Positions 23,854-33,809 of a stretch of 64,000 bases of DNA are shown piece after piece. Every line of letters begins with the position of its first letter. Position 1 is the first letter of the stretch. Made by a program: the position numbers and the translations under genes. Source of the DNA: Corylus avellana (taxonomy: Eukaryota; Streptophyta; Magnoliopsida; Fagales; Betulaceae); assembly GCF_901000735.1 (NCBI RefSeq), contig NC_081545.1:20484100-20548099 (forward strand). The letters are read 5' to 3'. The notes below the pieces were generated by a model that ran no database searches, was not told the DNA's origin, and saw nothing but the letters and a program-made list of their open reading frames with translations.

Positions 23854-24783
23854 AAATGCTCATCTGATGAAGTGAAATTGTTTGTTGGGCTAGCCAGGAG
23901 GATTTGGATGAGGAGGAATGAAGTAGTACACGGGGGAGTTTTTACGCACCCATCAGTGTTGCTGCGCCTGACCAAAAATGCCATCACTGACTATCAACTT
24001 GCTACTGTCACGGAAGACCCAGCCCCGATGAGCATTGTGGAACAACCCTCACGGACCGAACAACCATCACGCTGGATGGCTCCACTTGTTGGGTGGCTGA
24101 AGATGAATTGGGACGCAGCTCTCAATAACTCTTGGGGCTACACGGGATTTGGGTTAGTTCTCCGGGATAGTTGGGGACATCTGGTTGCTGCAAAATGTGT
24201 CTCAAGACCGGGCGTGCTTTCTCCTTTGGGAGCAGAATTAACGGGGGCACTCATGTCTGTCCACTTCTGCAAATCCCTAGGGTTGTCGAGGGTTCATTTT
24301 GAAGGGGATGCACGAGTGGCTGTGGACGCCATTAATTCAACGGACTGGGATATGAGCAGTCTGGGTCATGTGGTGGATGATATATGTGCTGAATTACATG
24401 GCGTCTCTAATTGGAAGTTCACTTTTATTAGCAGGGACGGGAATAGAGCAGCTCACCTCTTATCCCGGTTTGCGGCTTTGTATGCGGTTGATAAAATATG
24501 GCGTGATGCACCGCCTGATTGGTTGAGGGAAGTTATTAGTTTGGAGCAAATTGATCTAGAAGAATAAGTGTATTAGTTTATTCTGTGTATCTGTCCAGGC
24601 TCTAATTTCGCAGAAACTAATGAGGATAATAGGGGGGTGTAGCCTTTGTGGTGGCACTACCTATTGTCTGTCAAGGCCATTAGGGAGAAATTGGAGTTTG
24701 TTGGATGGATGGCTATACCAGCATTGTACTCATTCTATGATGATTGATTAATATAAGAGCCTCTTTTTATCAAAAAAAAAAAA
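23854..24783 (+). mobile_element. 5'-truncated LINE with RNase H domain
   Basis: The insertion is framed by a perfect 10-bp target-site duplication ATTCGATGTC (23844-23853 and 24784-24793) and ends in a 13-A tail, the hallmarks of target-primed reverse transcription. Only the last 930 bp of the LINE are present. Confidence 0.95.
23872..24567 (+). CDS. LINE ORF2 C-terminal RNase H-like domain
   Basis: The open frame actually runs from the insertion boundary at 23854, so the GTG at 23872 is not a real start. The 231 residues hold the RNH-like (RVT_3) domain common at the end of plant LINE ORF2. Seen are KMNWDAALN (first acidic residue), GFGLVLRD, GAELTGALMS (Glu), VHFEGDARVAVDAIN (Asp) and RDGNRAAHLLSRFA (final His/acid region). 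The domain degrades the RNA strand of RNA-DNA hybrids. It has no stop or frameshift, yet without promoter or endonuclease/RT it is not a mobile unit. It is duplicated at 42509-43204. Confidence 0.85.
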   Translation: MKLFVGLARRIWMRRNEVVHGGVFTHPSVLLRLTKNAITDYQLATVTEDPAPMSIVEQPSRTEQPSRWMAPLVGWLKMNWDAALNNSWGYTGFGLVLRDSWGHLVAAKCVSRPGVLSPLGAELTGALMSVHFCKSLGLSRVHFEGDARVAVDAINSTDWDMSSLGHVVDDICAELHGVSNWKFTFISRDGNRAAHLLSRFAALYAVDKIWRDAPPDWLREVISLEQIDLEE

Positions 24784-25890
24784 ATTCGATGTCCAAACCA
24801 AAGTGTAAAATCACAACGATCATCTTGGGGCTTATTTTTGCTTAATGTCCTTTAGTTTATAAAATCATTAATTGTTCGATATAACATGCTTCTTATTTGA
24901 TATTTATCCGAGGCCTTTTCGCTTACAATATTTTTTGTTTATTTGTATGATTTACCCGAATTTTCAGATATTTTCTTAAAGTACTTTTTTATGCTTTTTT
25001 TATTTATTAATTTTTTTTTTTTATGCTTTTGAAAGAAAAAGAAGGCAAAAATTTATTTGATTATTATACAAAAAATGAACTTCGAAACACCTAGGAGATA
25101 ATTAAGATTGAATATAATATAGGATGATTATTTGATTGCATTGTTGACTGAAATATTTTTTATTATTTTGCTATGTACTTTTTTTAAGGCTCATAATTAT
25201 ATTTGTTTATAATTTGTATGAAATATAATAAGTATAACACTTATAATATTAATGATTCTTACTAACTTTCTATTAATACTTCGATAATTGCAATCCAAGT
25301 TTTCTTTTCGCTATTTTTTTTCTTTATATTTTCATTTTAAACTATACATATGGGAATAAAGATTTTAACATGTTTTAATTTATATGGATTAAACAAATTA
25401 AAGTTAAAGGCCTTATGATATATAGTAAAATTTTATGCGACTTATACATCTATACAATGTTCTCTGTATGATTGTGTGTCATTATGTTGAGTAATATATT
25501 GGTGTATAACCATTAATTAGTATGTTTTTTTTTTTATTTAAAAGGGCATGATAGTTTTTTTTATTTTTTATTTTTTACAACCTATAATGAAAAGTTCGAT
25601 AGAGATGTGTTTAAATTTTGAAAATAAACTATAACAAAGAATCTCGCGCATATTTTTTTCTACACCAAATTACTTTTTCGAATGTTCATAATTTTGAGTT
25701 TTATTTGTATTGAAATATAATTAAGTATTACACCAACAATATTAGAGATTTTTTCTAATTTTAGATTAATGTTTTGATTAAGCAAAATTCAAGTTTTTAT
25801 CTTGCAATTATGAATAGTAAATTTGATAATTCTTATGAAAAGTATGATTATAATATTTTTAAATTTTATAATTAAATTGTAATGAAAAAT
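24784..25890. other. AT-rich non-coding block
   Basis: Very AT-rich, with many T-runs. No gene, RNA or paired repeat was recognised apart from the hairpin that follows at 25891. Confidence 0.5.
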
Positions 25891-25941
25891 CCCGCATTGT
25901 GCGGGTTATATAAATACAAATCAACGTGTCCCTTAAAAAAA

Positions 25942-26140
25942 ATGGCGAATGTTAGAGAAAAGTAAAAGTAAAAACAGCCTCATGGTGCCAATTGCTTATA
26001 ATCCATATTTAATCAGTGATTAGGATAGGTGAAGTGAACATGTCTATAATTAGCAAATTCGTGAAAGATACCAAAGGTAATCTCATTGAACATTTGTAAA
26101 AAGATGCTATGATTCTACAAACAGAAGAAATATATTTAAT
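25942..26140 (+). repeat. RLP-flank direct repeat, copy 2
   Basis: Second copy of the 23046-23235 repeat. It diverges from the first after GAAGAAAT, where copy 1 enters the AT-rich block. Confidence 0.85.
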
Positions 26141-26287
26141 TGTTGCAAGATCTGTGGGTAATGTAATTTAAGTTTATTAAACGGCTTTTAGGACATGATA
26201 AACAAATAATAGTTTATAATTTGTTTATGCAAACTATGACACTTTGGGCAATGGCAAATTAGTGAAAGGTGACCCATGGCGTGGTCG

Positions 26288-26387
26288 NNNNNNNNNNNNN
26301 NNNNNNNNNNNNNNNNNNNNNNNNNNNNNNNNNNNNNNNNNNNNNNNNNNNNNNNNNNNNNNNNNNNNNNNNNNNNNNNNNNNNNNN
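26288..26387. other. Assembly gap of 100 N (contig A to B)
   Basis: A 100-N run, a common placeholder for a gap of unknown size. The base before it (26287) corresponds to 44924, where contig C continues without a break. Confidence 0.99.
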
Positions 26388-26518
26388 ATATATATATATT
26401 CCGTCTACAAGGTAAATGCTGTAAAATGTTTTCAACAAAAAATATTTTCAGGGAAAATGACTTTCCTGAAAATATTTTACGAAGAAAACCATTTTACGTC
26501 GAAGTAAACGGAGCCTAA
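26388..26518 (-). mobile_element. MITE fragment (hAT-like)
   Basis: Read on the minus strand it begins GGCTCCGTTTACTTCGACG and continues with paired AAAATATTTTC words forming a fold-back. The type GGCTCCGTTT... is frequent among plant hAT-derived MITEs. Its other end is lost in the gap. It abuts the gypsy LTR remnant. Confidence 0.5.
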
Positions 26519-26621
26519 AACAATAAAGATAAGACTCCTAATGGAAATAAATTACTGCACGGTCCATGTTGACACACCCACCAACCCTTAGCCACTTATA
26601 CATAACACTCCCTTCCCCTTG
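26519..26621 (-). repeat. Gypsy 3' LTR remnant and polypurine tract
   Basis: 26519-26607 matches the end of the intact LTR at 30348-30750 (shared GATAAGACTCCTAATGG and CCTTAGCCACTTATAC). The purine tract on the minus strand, CAAGGGGAAGGGA (26608-26621), sits where the polypurine tract should be. The rest of this LTR is replaced by the MITE and the gap. Confidence 0.85.
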
Positions 26622-28102
26622 AAATTGTCCTTGTCCTCAAGGACAAAGGATGGAAACCGAAGCTACATGTCATTGAAATTCTCCTATGTTGCATCGGCAG
26701 GAGAGAGCCCCTCCCAATGGACTAAAACTTCAGTAATTCCCTTCCTGGTGCGATACTCCAGTGACACTTTAGGTCTTGGCAGCACCCTTCCCTCTGCATT
26801 ATCCACATACAGCAGCGTGTCTTATACCACAACAGTTGTCCCCACTTGCTTCTTCAACAATGATACATGAAAAACAGGATGTATTTTGGAACCTGAGGGA
26901 AGATTGAGCTTGTAAGAAACAGCCCCAATTTTTTCTAGAATCTGATATGGCCCATAAAATCTAGGAGACAACTTCAAGTGTTTCCTCATTGCTACCGACA
27001 TTTGTCTATAAGGTTGTAGGCGCAAATAGACCCAATCCCCCACATTAAACTCCCTCTCTTGGTAGTGTTGGTCATAGATTTTCTTCATTCTTGCTTGTGC
27101 TTCTTTCAAATGCTCCCTGGCTTCTTTAATGATGTCATCGCGATCCACCAAGAGTTGTTCCACTGCTGCTACCTTTGAAGTGCCCGGCACATACGACAAC
27201 AAAGTAGGTGGTTCTCTACCGTAGACGACCTGAAAAGGAGTGCACCCCAATGCTGAATATAGACTTGTATTATAACAAAATTCCACCCATGGCAGCCACT
27301 GAACCCAATCACTTTGCTTGGAGCTTGTAAAACACCTTAAATACATTTCAATGGTGCGATTTACTACTTCCGTTTGACCATCGGTTTGGGGATGGTAAGC
27401 AGAACTGAAATTGAATTGTACTCCATTCAAGCGAAAAAGTTCCTTCGAAAAAGAGCTGGTGAAAGCTGGATCACGATCACACACAATAGTTTTTGGGATT
27501 CCATGCAACTTGAAAATATTTTCAAAAAAAACTTGGGCCACAGCAGGGGCTGTATAAGGATGGCTAATTAGAGTAAAGTGACCATACTTTGACAATCTAT
27601 CAACTACCACAAATATGGTTGTCTTACCCTTGGAGGTTGGCAACCCATCTATGAAATCCATAGAGATGTCAGTCCAAATTGCTTCCGGAATGGGTAAGGG
27701 CTGCAATAGTCCATTGGGTTGAGTAGTAGCTGCCTTGTGTCGTTGACACACATCGCATTCTTGTATAAAACTCCGAATCTGACTCCTCATTCCAGCCCAA
27801 AAAAATACTGACCTTATTCTATAAATAGTTTTATGGAAGCCTTCATGGGTGCTAGAATGGTATTCCCTGATGTTCATAGATATAAGAGGAGAGTTACCAT
27901 CAAGGTATATTCTGTTTTTGAAGTAAATCAGCCCTCCTTTGTACTCCCAAGGCCCTACTGCCTTGTCCCCCTCAATCTTCTTCACTAACTCTTGCAATTG
28001 TGGCTTTGTAGCAACTTCTTCTTGAATGGGCTCCAACCAGTGTGGTATGGGGGTGAGAAATGGCAGCCAACTCTCCATATTCTGCTCTCCTTGAAAGTGC
28101 AT
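26622..28102 (-). pseudogene. Gypsy integrase with chromodomain (defective)
   Basis: On the minus strand from 28102: an HHCC zinc-binding domain (HSSTHEGFHKT ... CDVCQRHK), then the rve core with D (SMDFIDGLP), D (VCDRDPAF) and E (YHPQTDGQTEVVNR). A C-terminal GPY-type module follows (FYGPYQILEKIGAVSYKL, HPVFHVSLLK). After a stop at 26822 the frame continues as a chromodomain (LPRPKVSLEYRTRK, EVLVHWEGLSPADAT) and the closing FPSFVLEDKD. Chromodomain integrases place the element in the chromoviruses, where this domain guides insertion to chromatin marks. Integrase itself is open for 426 codons, but the chromodomain part has three in-frame stops. Confidence 0.93.
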
Positions 28103-28690
28103 ATGCTATTGCGTTCTCCACACCCTTCTTGTACTCAATTGAAAAATCATAACCAAGCAATTTGACCAACCATTTTTGCTGCGTTGTAGTAGTGACAGCT
28201 TGCTGCCATAGGTATTGTAGACTTTGGTGATCGGTGCGAATAATGAAATGGCTGCCCAATAAGTACGGTCTCCACTTTTGCACCGCTGTGACTAGTGCAA
28301 GCATTTCCTTTTCATAGGTTGATAATTGAAGGTTCCGTCCTTGTAAAGCTTGGCTGAAGTAAGCAATAGGGCGCCTTTCCTGCATTAACACAGCCCCTAT
28401 TCCACTCCCACATGCATCACATTCCACTACAAACTCCTTAGAGAAATCGGGCAACGCTAAGACGGGAGCTCGAGTCATGGCTTTCTTCAATTCCTCAAAG
28501 GCATGCTCCGCTAATGGTGACCACCCAAAGGCATCCTTTTTTAATAATTGAGTAAGAGGCTTTGCTATTTCCCCATACTTCCTAATAAATTTTCAGTAAT
28601 ACCCCGTCAATCCTAGAAACCCTCGTAAAGCCTTTGTGTTTTTAGGGATAGGCCAATTTATCATGGCTTCTATTTTTTCTGGGTCCATGG
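27972..28690 (-). pseudogene. Gypsy RNase H and RT connection
   Basis: 28490-27972 encodes the gypsy RNase H domain: FVVECDACGSGIGAVLMQ (first Asp), SQALQGRNLQLSTYEKEMLAL (Glu), IIRTDHQSLQYL (Asp). It overlaps the start of the integrase frame by a frame change near 28100. Between 28690 and 28490 the thumb/connection (a [12 protein letters not shown] motif, then [16 protein letters not shown]) is interrupted by stops at about 28688 and 28595. It would remove template RNA during reverse transcription. Confidence 0.9.
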
Positions 28691-29371
28691 CTACCTCTTT
28701 TGGCTAATAAGGTGGCCGAGATACTGCACTTCTTCCAACCCAAACTGACATTTCTCAATCTTTACAAACAACGTGTTTTCTCGTAATATTTCTAACACCC
28801 TATTTACATGTACAAGATGGTCCTTCCAATTTGCACTATAAATTAATATGTCATCAAAAAAAACAAGAACGAACTTATGGAGCAATTTGGAGAAGATGTC
28901 GTTCATGAGTGTTTGGAATGTTGACGGTGCATTTGTGAGGCCAAATGGCATAACAAGGAATTCATAGTGCCCTTGATGAGTTCGAAATGCTGTCTTTTCC
29001 ACCTCTCCGGCGTACATCTTGATTTGATGGTAACCTGTCCTCAAATCTAGTTTAGAGAAAAATTGTGCCCCATGCAATTCATCCAAAAGCTCATCGATCA
29101 CCGGAATAGGAAATTTGTCCTTGATTGTGATATTGTTTAAGGCCCGATAATCAACACACATGTGCCAAGAACCATCGTGTTTCTTTACTAATAAGACTGG
29201 TGATGAATACGGGCTTGTGCTAGGCCGAATCACCCCTGACTCTAATAAGCCAGAAACTATTTTCTCGATTTCATTTTTCTGGTAGTGAGGATACCGATAT
29301 GGGCGTACACTTACTAGACCCGTCTTTGGTTTGAGTGGAATGCGGTGATCATGTTGTCTTCTAGGAGGCAA
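28691..29371 (-). pseudogene. Gypsy reverse transcriptase
   Basis: Fingers and palm of a Ty3-type RT with the expected series: [43 protein letters not shown] (catalytic Asp), [13 protein letters not shown] and the catalytic box FFDD (in [12 protein letters not shown]). The frame is open for 226 codons but is fused to protease by a frame change at about 29340 and ends at a premature stop at 28690. The core is well preserved, so the element is not very old. Confidence 0.92.
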
Positions 29372-29916
29372 ACCCCGAGACTCCTCAAAGATTTTTGAAA
29401 ATTGTCTAATATTTTTTTCAAGTCCAGGTTATCTGAGCTGAGACCCCCTTGGGAAGTGCCTAGGTTTATTGAGAACAGAATAAATCCTAATTGCTGATTT
29501 TGGATTCCCTGTACGATTCCTTTAGAATTCACCAATCTATTCCTAGGTACGGTCAGTCCCCATAACTCTACCTCCTTTCCCTTCCACATGAACTTCATAT
29601 TCAATTTTGAAAAATCCCACAGAATTGGTCCTAAGACCCAAAGCCATTGTGCCCCCAACACTACTTCACAGCCCTCCATTGCAAGCAAAAAAAAATCCAT
29701 CACAAACTCAGCCTTATTGAGACATACCTGAACTCCATGGCAGCGACCTTCACTGGGAAATCGTTCCCCGTTTGCCATAGCCACTTCGAGGCACTCAACA
29801 GCTTTTAATGGCAGACCTAATCGCCTTGCCACACCGATGCTCATGAAATTGTGGGTGGAACCCGTATCCACGAGTATCACGGCCGTGCCTCCCTTGAATT
29901 GGCCCCGTACTCGCAT
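29314..29916 (-). pseudogene. Gypsy aspartic protease
   Basis: A retropepsin-like domain with the active site VDTGSTHNF and the flap-side VVLGAQWL motif, typical of plant chromovirus proteases that release Gag and Pol products. The frame is open for 200 codons, and its C-terminal linker runs into the RT frame. Confidence 0.92.
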
Positions 29917-30303
29917 CGTCTGGGGTGTTGAAACTCCAGTCAGGGCGTTAAGAGAAATTTGTTACGTGCTTATGTAACGTGATGAGAACTAAGTAGAAAG
30001 ATTGATATGGTAGTGTGGTCGGATTTTTGAACATGACGGCTGAGTTTTGGCATTGTCGTGGTGGTAGTGGCAGTGTGGGGCATGCGGCTTTTGCACCCGC
30101 AACATCGTTTGTTGCTGCTCACGTAGGCATTCATTTTTTATTTCCACTAAAGTGCTCTCAAATCTACCAAATGACTCCATTTTTCTTTGGCATTCTTCCA
30201 CTTTTCTTTAGAGTTCATGCACTTCCATTTTTCTTTGGAATTTTTCCACTTTTCTTTGGAGTTCATGCACTAGACCAACACATTGATATAGACAATCCTC
30301 CAT
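29917..30303 (-). pseudogene. Gypsy gag, internally deleted
   Basis: The ATG is at 30303-30301, close behind the primer-binding site. The first residues form a coiled coil with a repeated heptad-rich unit (VHELQRKVEKFQRKME, then a near copy), encoded by a 54-bp tandem repeat with one stop in the second copy. The sequence then passes within about 100 codons to the ISLNALTGVSTPQTMRV block that normally precedes protease. The capsid core and zinc knuckle are therefore missing, and the element could only have moved in trans. Confidence 0.75.
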
Positions 30304-30328
30304 AACTTGAAGCGATGGGTTACGGAAA

Positions 30329-30344
30329 GCTGTCTCTGATACCA
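30329..30344 (-). other. Gypsy primer-binding site
   Basis: On the minus strand it reads TGGTATCAGAGACAGC, three bases from the LTR end. The first eleven bases complement initiator tRNA-Met. Confidence 0.88.
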
Positions 30345-30347
30345 CTT

Positions 30348-30750
30348 TGTTACGTTTTCGGGACTCCGAGCGCGTAACTGGTTTATGAATTGGAAAATTA
30401 CCAGGATCGTCTCTCCTTAGCTTCCCTATTATTGAGAAATAAGCAAAACAATTCTAGCGGTAGGATTTTCGAGGAATCCTAGACATCCTTTGGTAGAGCA
30501 ATTCGAGAAGCTCTTAAACTCCCACAAACACAAGGTTTGAATAAGTTATTGACTTATGACTCCTAAAGCAATAAAGATAAGAACTCCTAAAACAATAAAG
30601 ATAAGACTCCTAAAGTAATAAGGATAAGATCTCCTCATGCGATAAGAATAAGAACTCCTAAAACAATAAAGATAAGACTCCTAATGGAAATAAATTACTG
30701 CACTGTCCATGTTGACACATCCACCAATCCTTAGCCACTTATACGTAACA
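30348..30750 (-). repeat. Gypsy 5' LTR
   Basis: 403 bp, TGTTACG...CGTAACA in both orientations (short inverted ends). It contains a run of near-identical 20-28 bp units with AATAAAGATAAGA(A)CTCCTAA. It is the partner of the truncated LTR at 26519-26607. CAATA follows at 30751; the other target-site copy is lost. Confidence 0.88.
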
Positions 30751-31533
30751 CAATATTAATATAAATACAATCCATGTGGTTCACTTGGAACATCAAAACC
30801 AGCTCTTACCACCACCGTCCCTGGCTGAGCTAGAATTCGACTCTTGTAGGGGCGGGATTAATAAGTTTTTTTTTACGAGGGAGCTAATAATTAATAATAT
30901 TATATTGTATATATAAAAAATAATTAGCTTTTGCTTATAGACATTCACTTTACTGTTACTACTCAAATAATTGCATAACATATGGTTAAATTTTATTTTA
31001 TTTATTTTTCTGAAATTCCATGTCCTTTGTATTTGATTGTTTTCCTAACAACGTAAACTAAACATTCGGTGGATTGGAGAAATTTCAATGGGTGGGTTTG
31101 TTTTTTGGAGCTAGCTAGGTGGTTCTGTGTAGTTGATCAACCGCGTTGGGGTTTTGATTTTTTGGCAATCGACGGTGGAGGAGTGGTTGATTTTGATTGT
31201 TGGCAATTTTTGGTGGGTGAATTTTCGGCAGATTCTATACAGCAAATGGGTTAACCAATCTTCTAACAGCCCATTTCAATTAGCTCAATTCTAATCAACT
31301 AACAAAACTCACTGTTTTCTAACTTTCTATTTACAAAATCACCCAGCTTCTCTTATAAATTTATACTGGATGCCAGATGCATTCCACCACCTTCCCAGCC
31401 ATTCTTTGTCTCACACATGGCCTTAAACTGTGTGCTTGATTTTCAAGCTTTCTCTTGATCTCAGCTGGAACTATTATGGGCTGATTGAAGACTACAATCT
31501 TGACCGGCTAATTTATCTCTCATCTTTAATTAA
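30751..31533. other. Spacer between gypsy and RLP fragment
   Basis: No gene is supported. The open frame at 31069-31254 is Trp- and Gly-rich, matches no family I know and is probably chance. Confidence 0.45.
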
Positions 31534-31944
31534 GGCACTTAGATATGAGTGGTATGGACCTTAGTAATTAAGGTTGCCAATTGACCAGATAAGGTCACCA
31601 TGCTCCCTTCTTCATTAGACTAATTACGTCTATGAAGTTGCCAGCTCTCCATGTCGATTCCTCCTGTGCTTTTCAATGCTAATTTTTCTTCACCACTTTC
31701 ATTACTTGATCTTTCTTCCAATTATTTCAACTCTTCGATATTCCCCTGGCTGTTCAAATATACAAATAGCCTTGTCATTCTTGACCTCGGTTTAATGAGT
31801 TAGAAGGCCCTAGCTATTTCAAAAGCTTTGGGGAATATGATAGCGCTTGTTCATCTTAACCTCTCTTTCAACAACTTTGAGGGGACAATACCACAATCTT
31901 TGAAAAATCTTCACAATTTATGAGAACTAAACTTATCAAAAAAT
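31534..31944 (+). pseudogene. LRR receptor-like protein pseudogene, 5' part (plus strand)
   Basis: With several frameshifts the plus strand encodes LDMSGMDLS, then KLPALHV/PPVLFNAN- and SPLSLLDLSSNYFNSS-type repeats and a FPWLFKYTNSLVILDL block. This corresponds to the RLP on contig A at 21564-21700 and 16607-16400. The frame is broken at least three times and is cut at 31945 by a solo LTR insertion. Confidence 0.8.
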
Positions 31945-32900
31945 ATTATTGTTGAAATATATATAAAATATGAAAGAAAAATAAAAGAGAGAGCGCGGAG
32001 GCGGGGACCGGGATCCCCTTGAATTCCTAAGGAATTCGAGGGCCAAAAATTATGTGATCTAACGGTCCAGAACAATCTACAAAAAAATAATAAAAAAATA
32101 TTTTGTTTATTTTAAAAAAATTAAAATAAAATTCATAAAAAACTATAAAAAATTAGTAAATTTTTTTGTGGTGGCTGGCCAACCTAGGTGGTGGCCGGCC
32201 ACCACTGTTTAAATGCTAGGGGTGGCTTCGGCCACCCCAGACTGGAGTTTGGGGTGGCCGAAGCCACCCCTTGTTCCTTGGGGGTGGCAAGGCCACCCCC
32301 AACCCGGCCCTTGGGGGTGGTTTGGCCACCCTTAAGGGCCAAGGACCACCTAATTTTTATTTATTTATTTATTATTATTATTATTTTTTTTATCCCTTGG
32401 GGGTGCCACCCCTAGCCTCTAACAGTGATGGCTGGCCACCACCTGGGGTGGCAAGCCACCACAAAAAAATTTACCAATTTTTTAAAGTTTTTTATTAATT
32501 TTATTTTGACATTTTTTTAAAAAATAAAAGTAATATTTTATTATTATTTTTTTAGTAGATTGTTTTGGACCGTTGGATCACATCCAACGATCCATATCCA
32601 TAATTTGAGCCCCTCGAATTTCCTAAGAATTCGAGGGGATACTAATCCGCAAAAGCGGAGAGAGACGTATGGACTACATCCTGTATATGCACTATATAAA
32701 ACAATATTACATAACTCTTTATTTATAAAGAGAATGAGTAGTGAACAAAAAACCCTAAAGTAGGTCTAAACTAATAAAGGAAGAGAATAAACCTTAAAAG
32801 AAAATATAATAACGGAGAATAAAATTATTCTATCATAAAGATAAATAATATATTAAGAAAATATCAATAAACCTAATTTATAAAATATTCCAACAATTAT
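31945..32900 (+). mobile_element. Solo LTR with nested MITE, inserted in RLP
   Basis: 31950-32895 starts TGTTG, ends CAACA and is flanked by a perfect 5-bp target-site duplication ATTAT (31945-31949 and 32896-32900). No second LTR or internal region is present, so it is a solo LTR left by recombination. About 650 of its 946 bp are the MITE at 32001-32650. Confidence 0.85.
32001..32650. mobile_element. Long-TIR fold-back MITE
   Basis: Terminal inverted repeats of roughly 90 bp (left GATCCCCTTGAATTCCTAAG, right its diverged complement) enclose GC-rich arms built from GGTGGC/GCCACC words. These include a GTGGCCGGCCAC palindrome at about 32191. The whole element can fold on itself. The flanks share only an imperfect GCGGAG, so the superfamily (Mutator-like suspected from the long inverted repeats) is not proven. 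Open frames here are chance products of the repeats. Confidence 0.7.
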
Positions 32901-33425
32901 AATTCAGAACTCTCTTTCTTGAGAGAGGTGTATCTATCTCACAACTAGTTTGATGGGAGTTTAGCTGAATGTGTCTTTTAATTCTTTCAAAGGTGTTACT
33001 GAAGCACATTTGTCAAATTTTTTCACCCTACGCCAGTTGGACTCATCTTCTAATTTTATGTCTTTTAAATTTAGTCGAAACTGTGCTCCACCATTAACCA
33101 TTTCATTTGGATACCATCAAATTGAGGTCTTGGGAGTTGGGGCCAACTTTTCCTCAATGGCTTTCAAACACAAAAGAATGTTTTATGCCTTGATATATCT
33201 TACGAATGAATCTTAGACACCATTCCTAACTGGTTTTGGGACCTTTCTTTCAACATAAATTTCTTATCTCTCTCCCACAACCAGATCACCGGTACCATAC
33301 CTCTTTAATGACTTTCTTCAAGGTTTATTGGTTCTTCTACGATAAATGAGTTATAACCGCTTCAAGGTTCATTGCCACAACTACATTCCAATTTGATGGC
33401 ATTGGATTTCTGTAATAACTTGAAT
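32901..33425 (+). pseudogene. LRR receptor-like protein pseudogene, 3' part (plus strand)
   Basis: Directly after the target-site duplication the RLP sequence resumes with ELSFLREVYLSHN. It continues as blocks homologous to 13312-12851 of contig A (GLGSWGQLFLNGFQTQK, LSLSHNQITGTIPL, SSRFIGSSTIN). Many stops and frameshifts are present. The C-terminal repeats and transmembrane segment are absent. Confidence 0.85.
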
Positions 33426-33809
33426 TTTGTTCTTTAATTTATAGCCGGTAACTCTTGCCTGGCCTCTATCTAATTATAGTTTTTTTTTAAGTTTTCTTTT
33501 TAGATTATACCTTTTTATATAGGGAAAAAAAAAAAAAAAAGCTTTTTGGATGCATCATAATAATAATATATATATATTTTTTTTCTTTTACTTTATACAT
33601 ATACACACACATCCATCTAAATATATTTTTGAAGCTCATCAATTGTTTTCAATGCTTTCAATCTAAACTTTATTCAAGTTTCTAATTGTTTTTGAGTGTT
33701 TTGCTATCTGGGTATAAAAGCAAATATGATTTTACTATAATATGATTTTCAACTCACTTAAGGAAACATGTTTAAGAGATGAGAGACATCCCACTTCCTT
33801 TGCTATATC
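33426..33809. other. AT-rich spacer
   Basis: It holds a poly-A tract (about 33523-33540), an AT dinucleotide run and a T-run. No gene is seen. Confidence 0.5.

Larger units (their letters stand above)
23236..25941 (+). mobile_element. AT-rich element, Helitron-like features
   Basis: Between the two direct repeats lies an AT-rich block split by the LINE at 23854-24783. Near its end is a strong hairpin, CCCGCA-TTG-TGCGGG (25891-25905). At its start, ATATATATAAAAGCCAAAACCCCTCCC resembles 5' ends of plant Helitrons, and TC follows AAA at about 23227. A CTRR terminus after the hairpin was not found, so the class remains a guess. No coding sequence of its own. Confidence 0.35.

Noticed and set aside
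32188..32498. Gly/Pro-rich open frames
   Set aside because: They are translations of the GGTGGC/GCCACC arms of the fold-back MITE.
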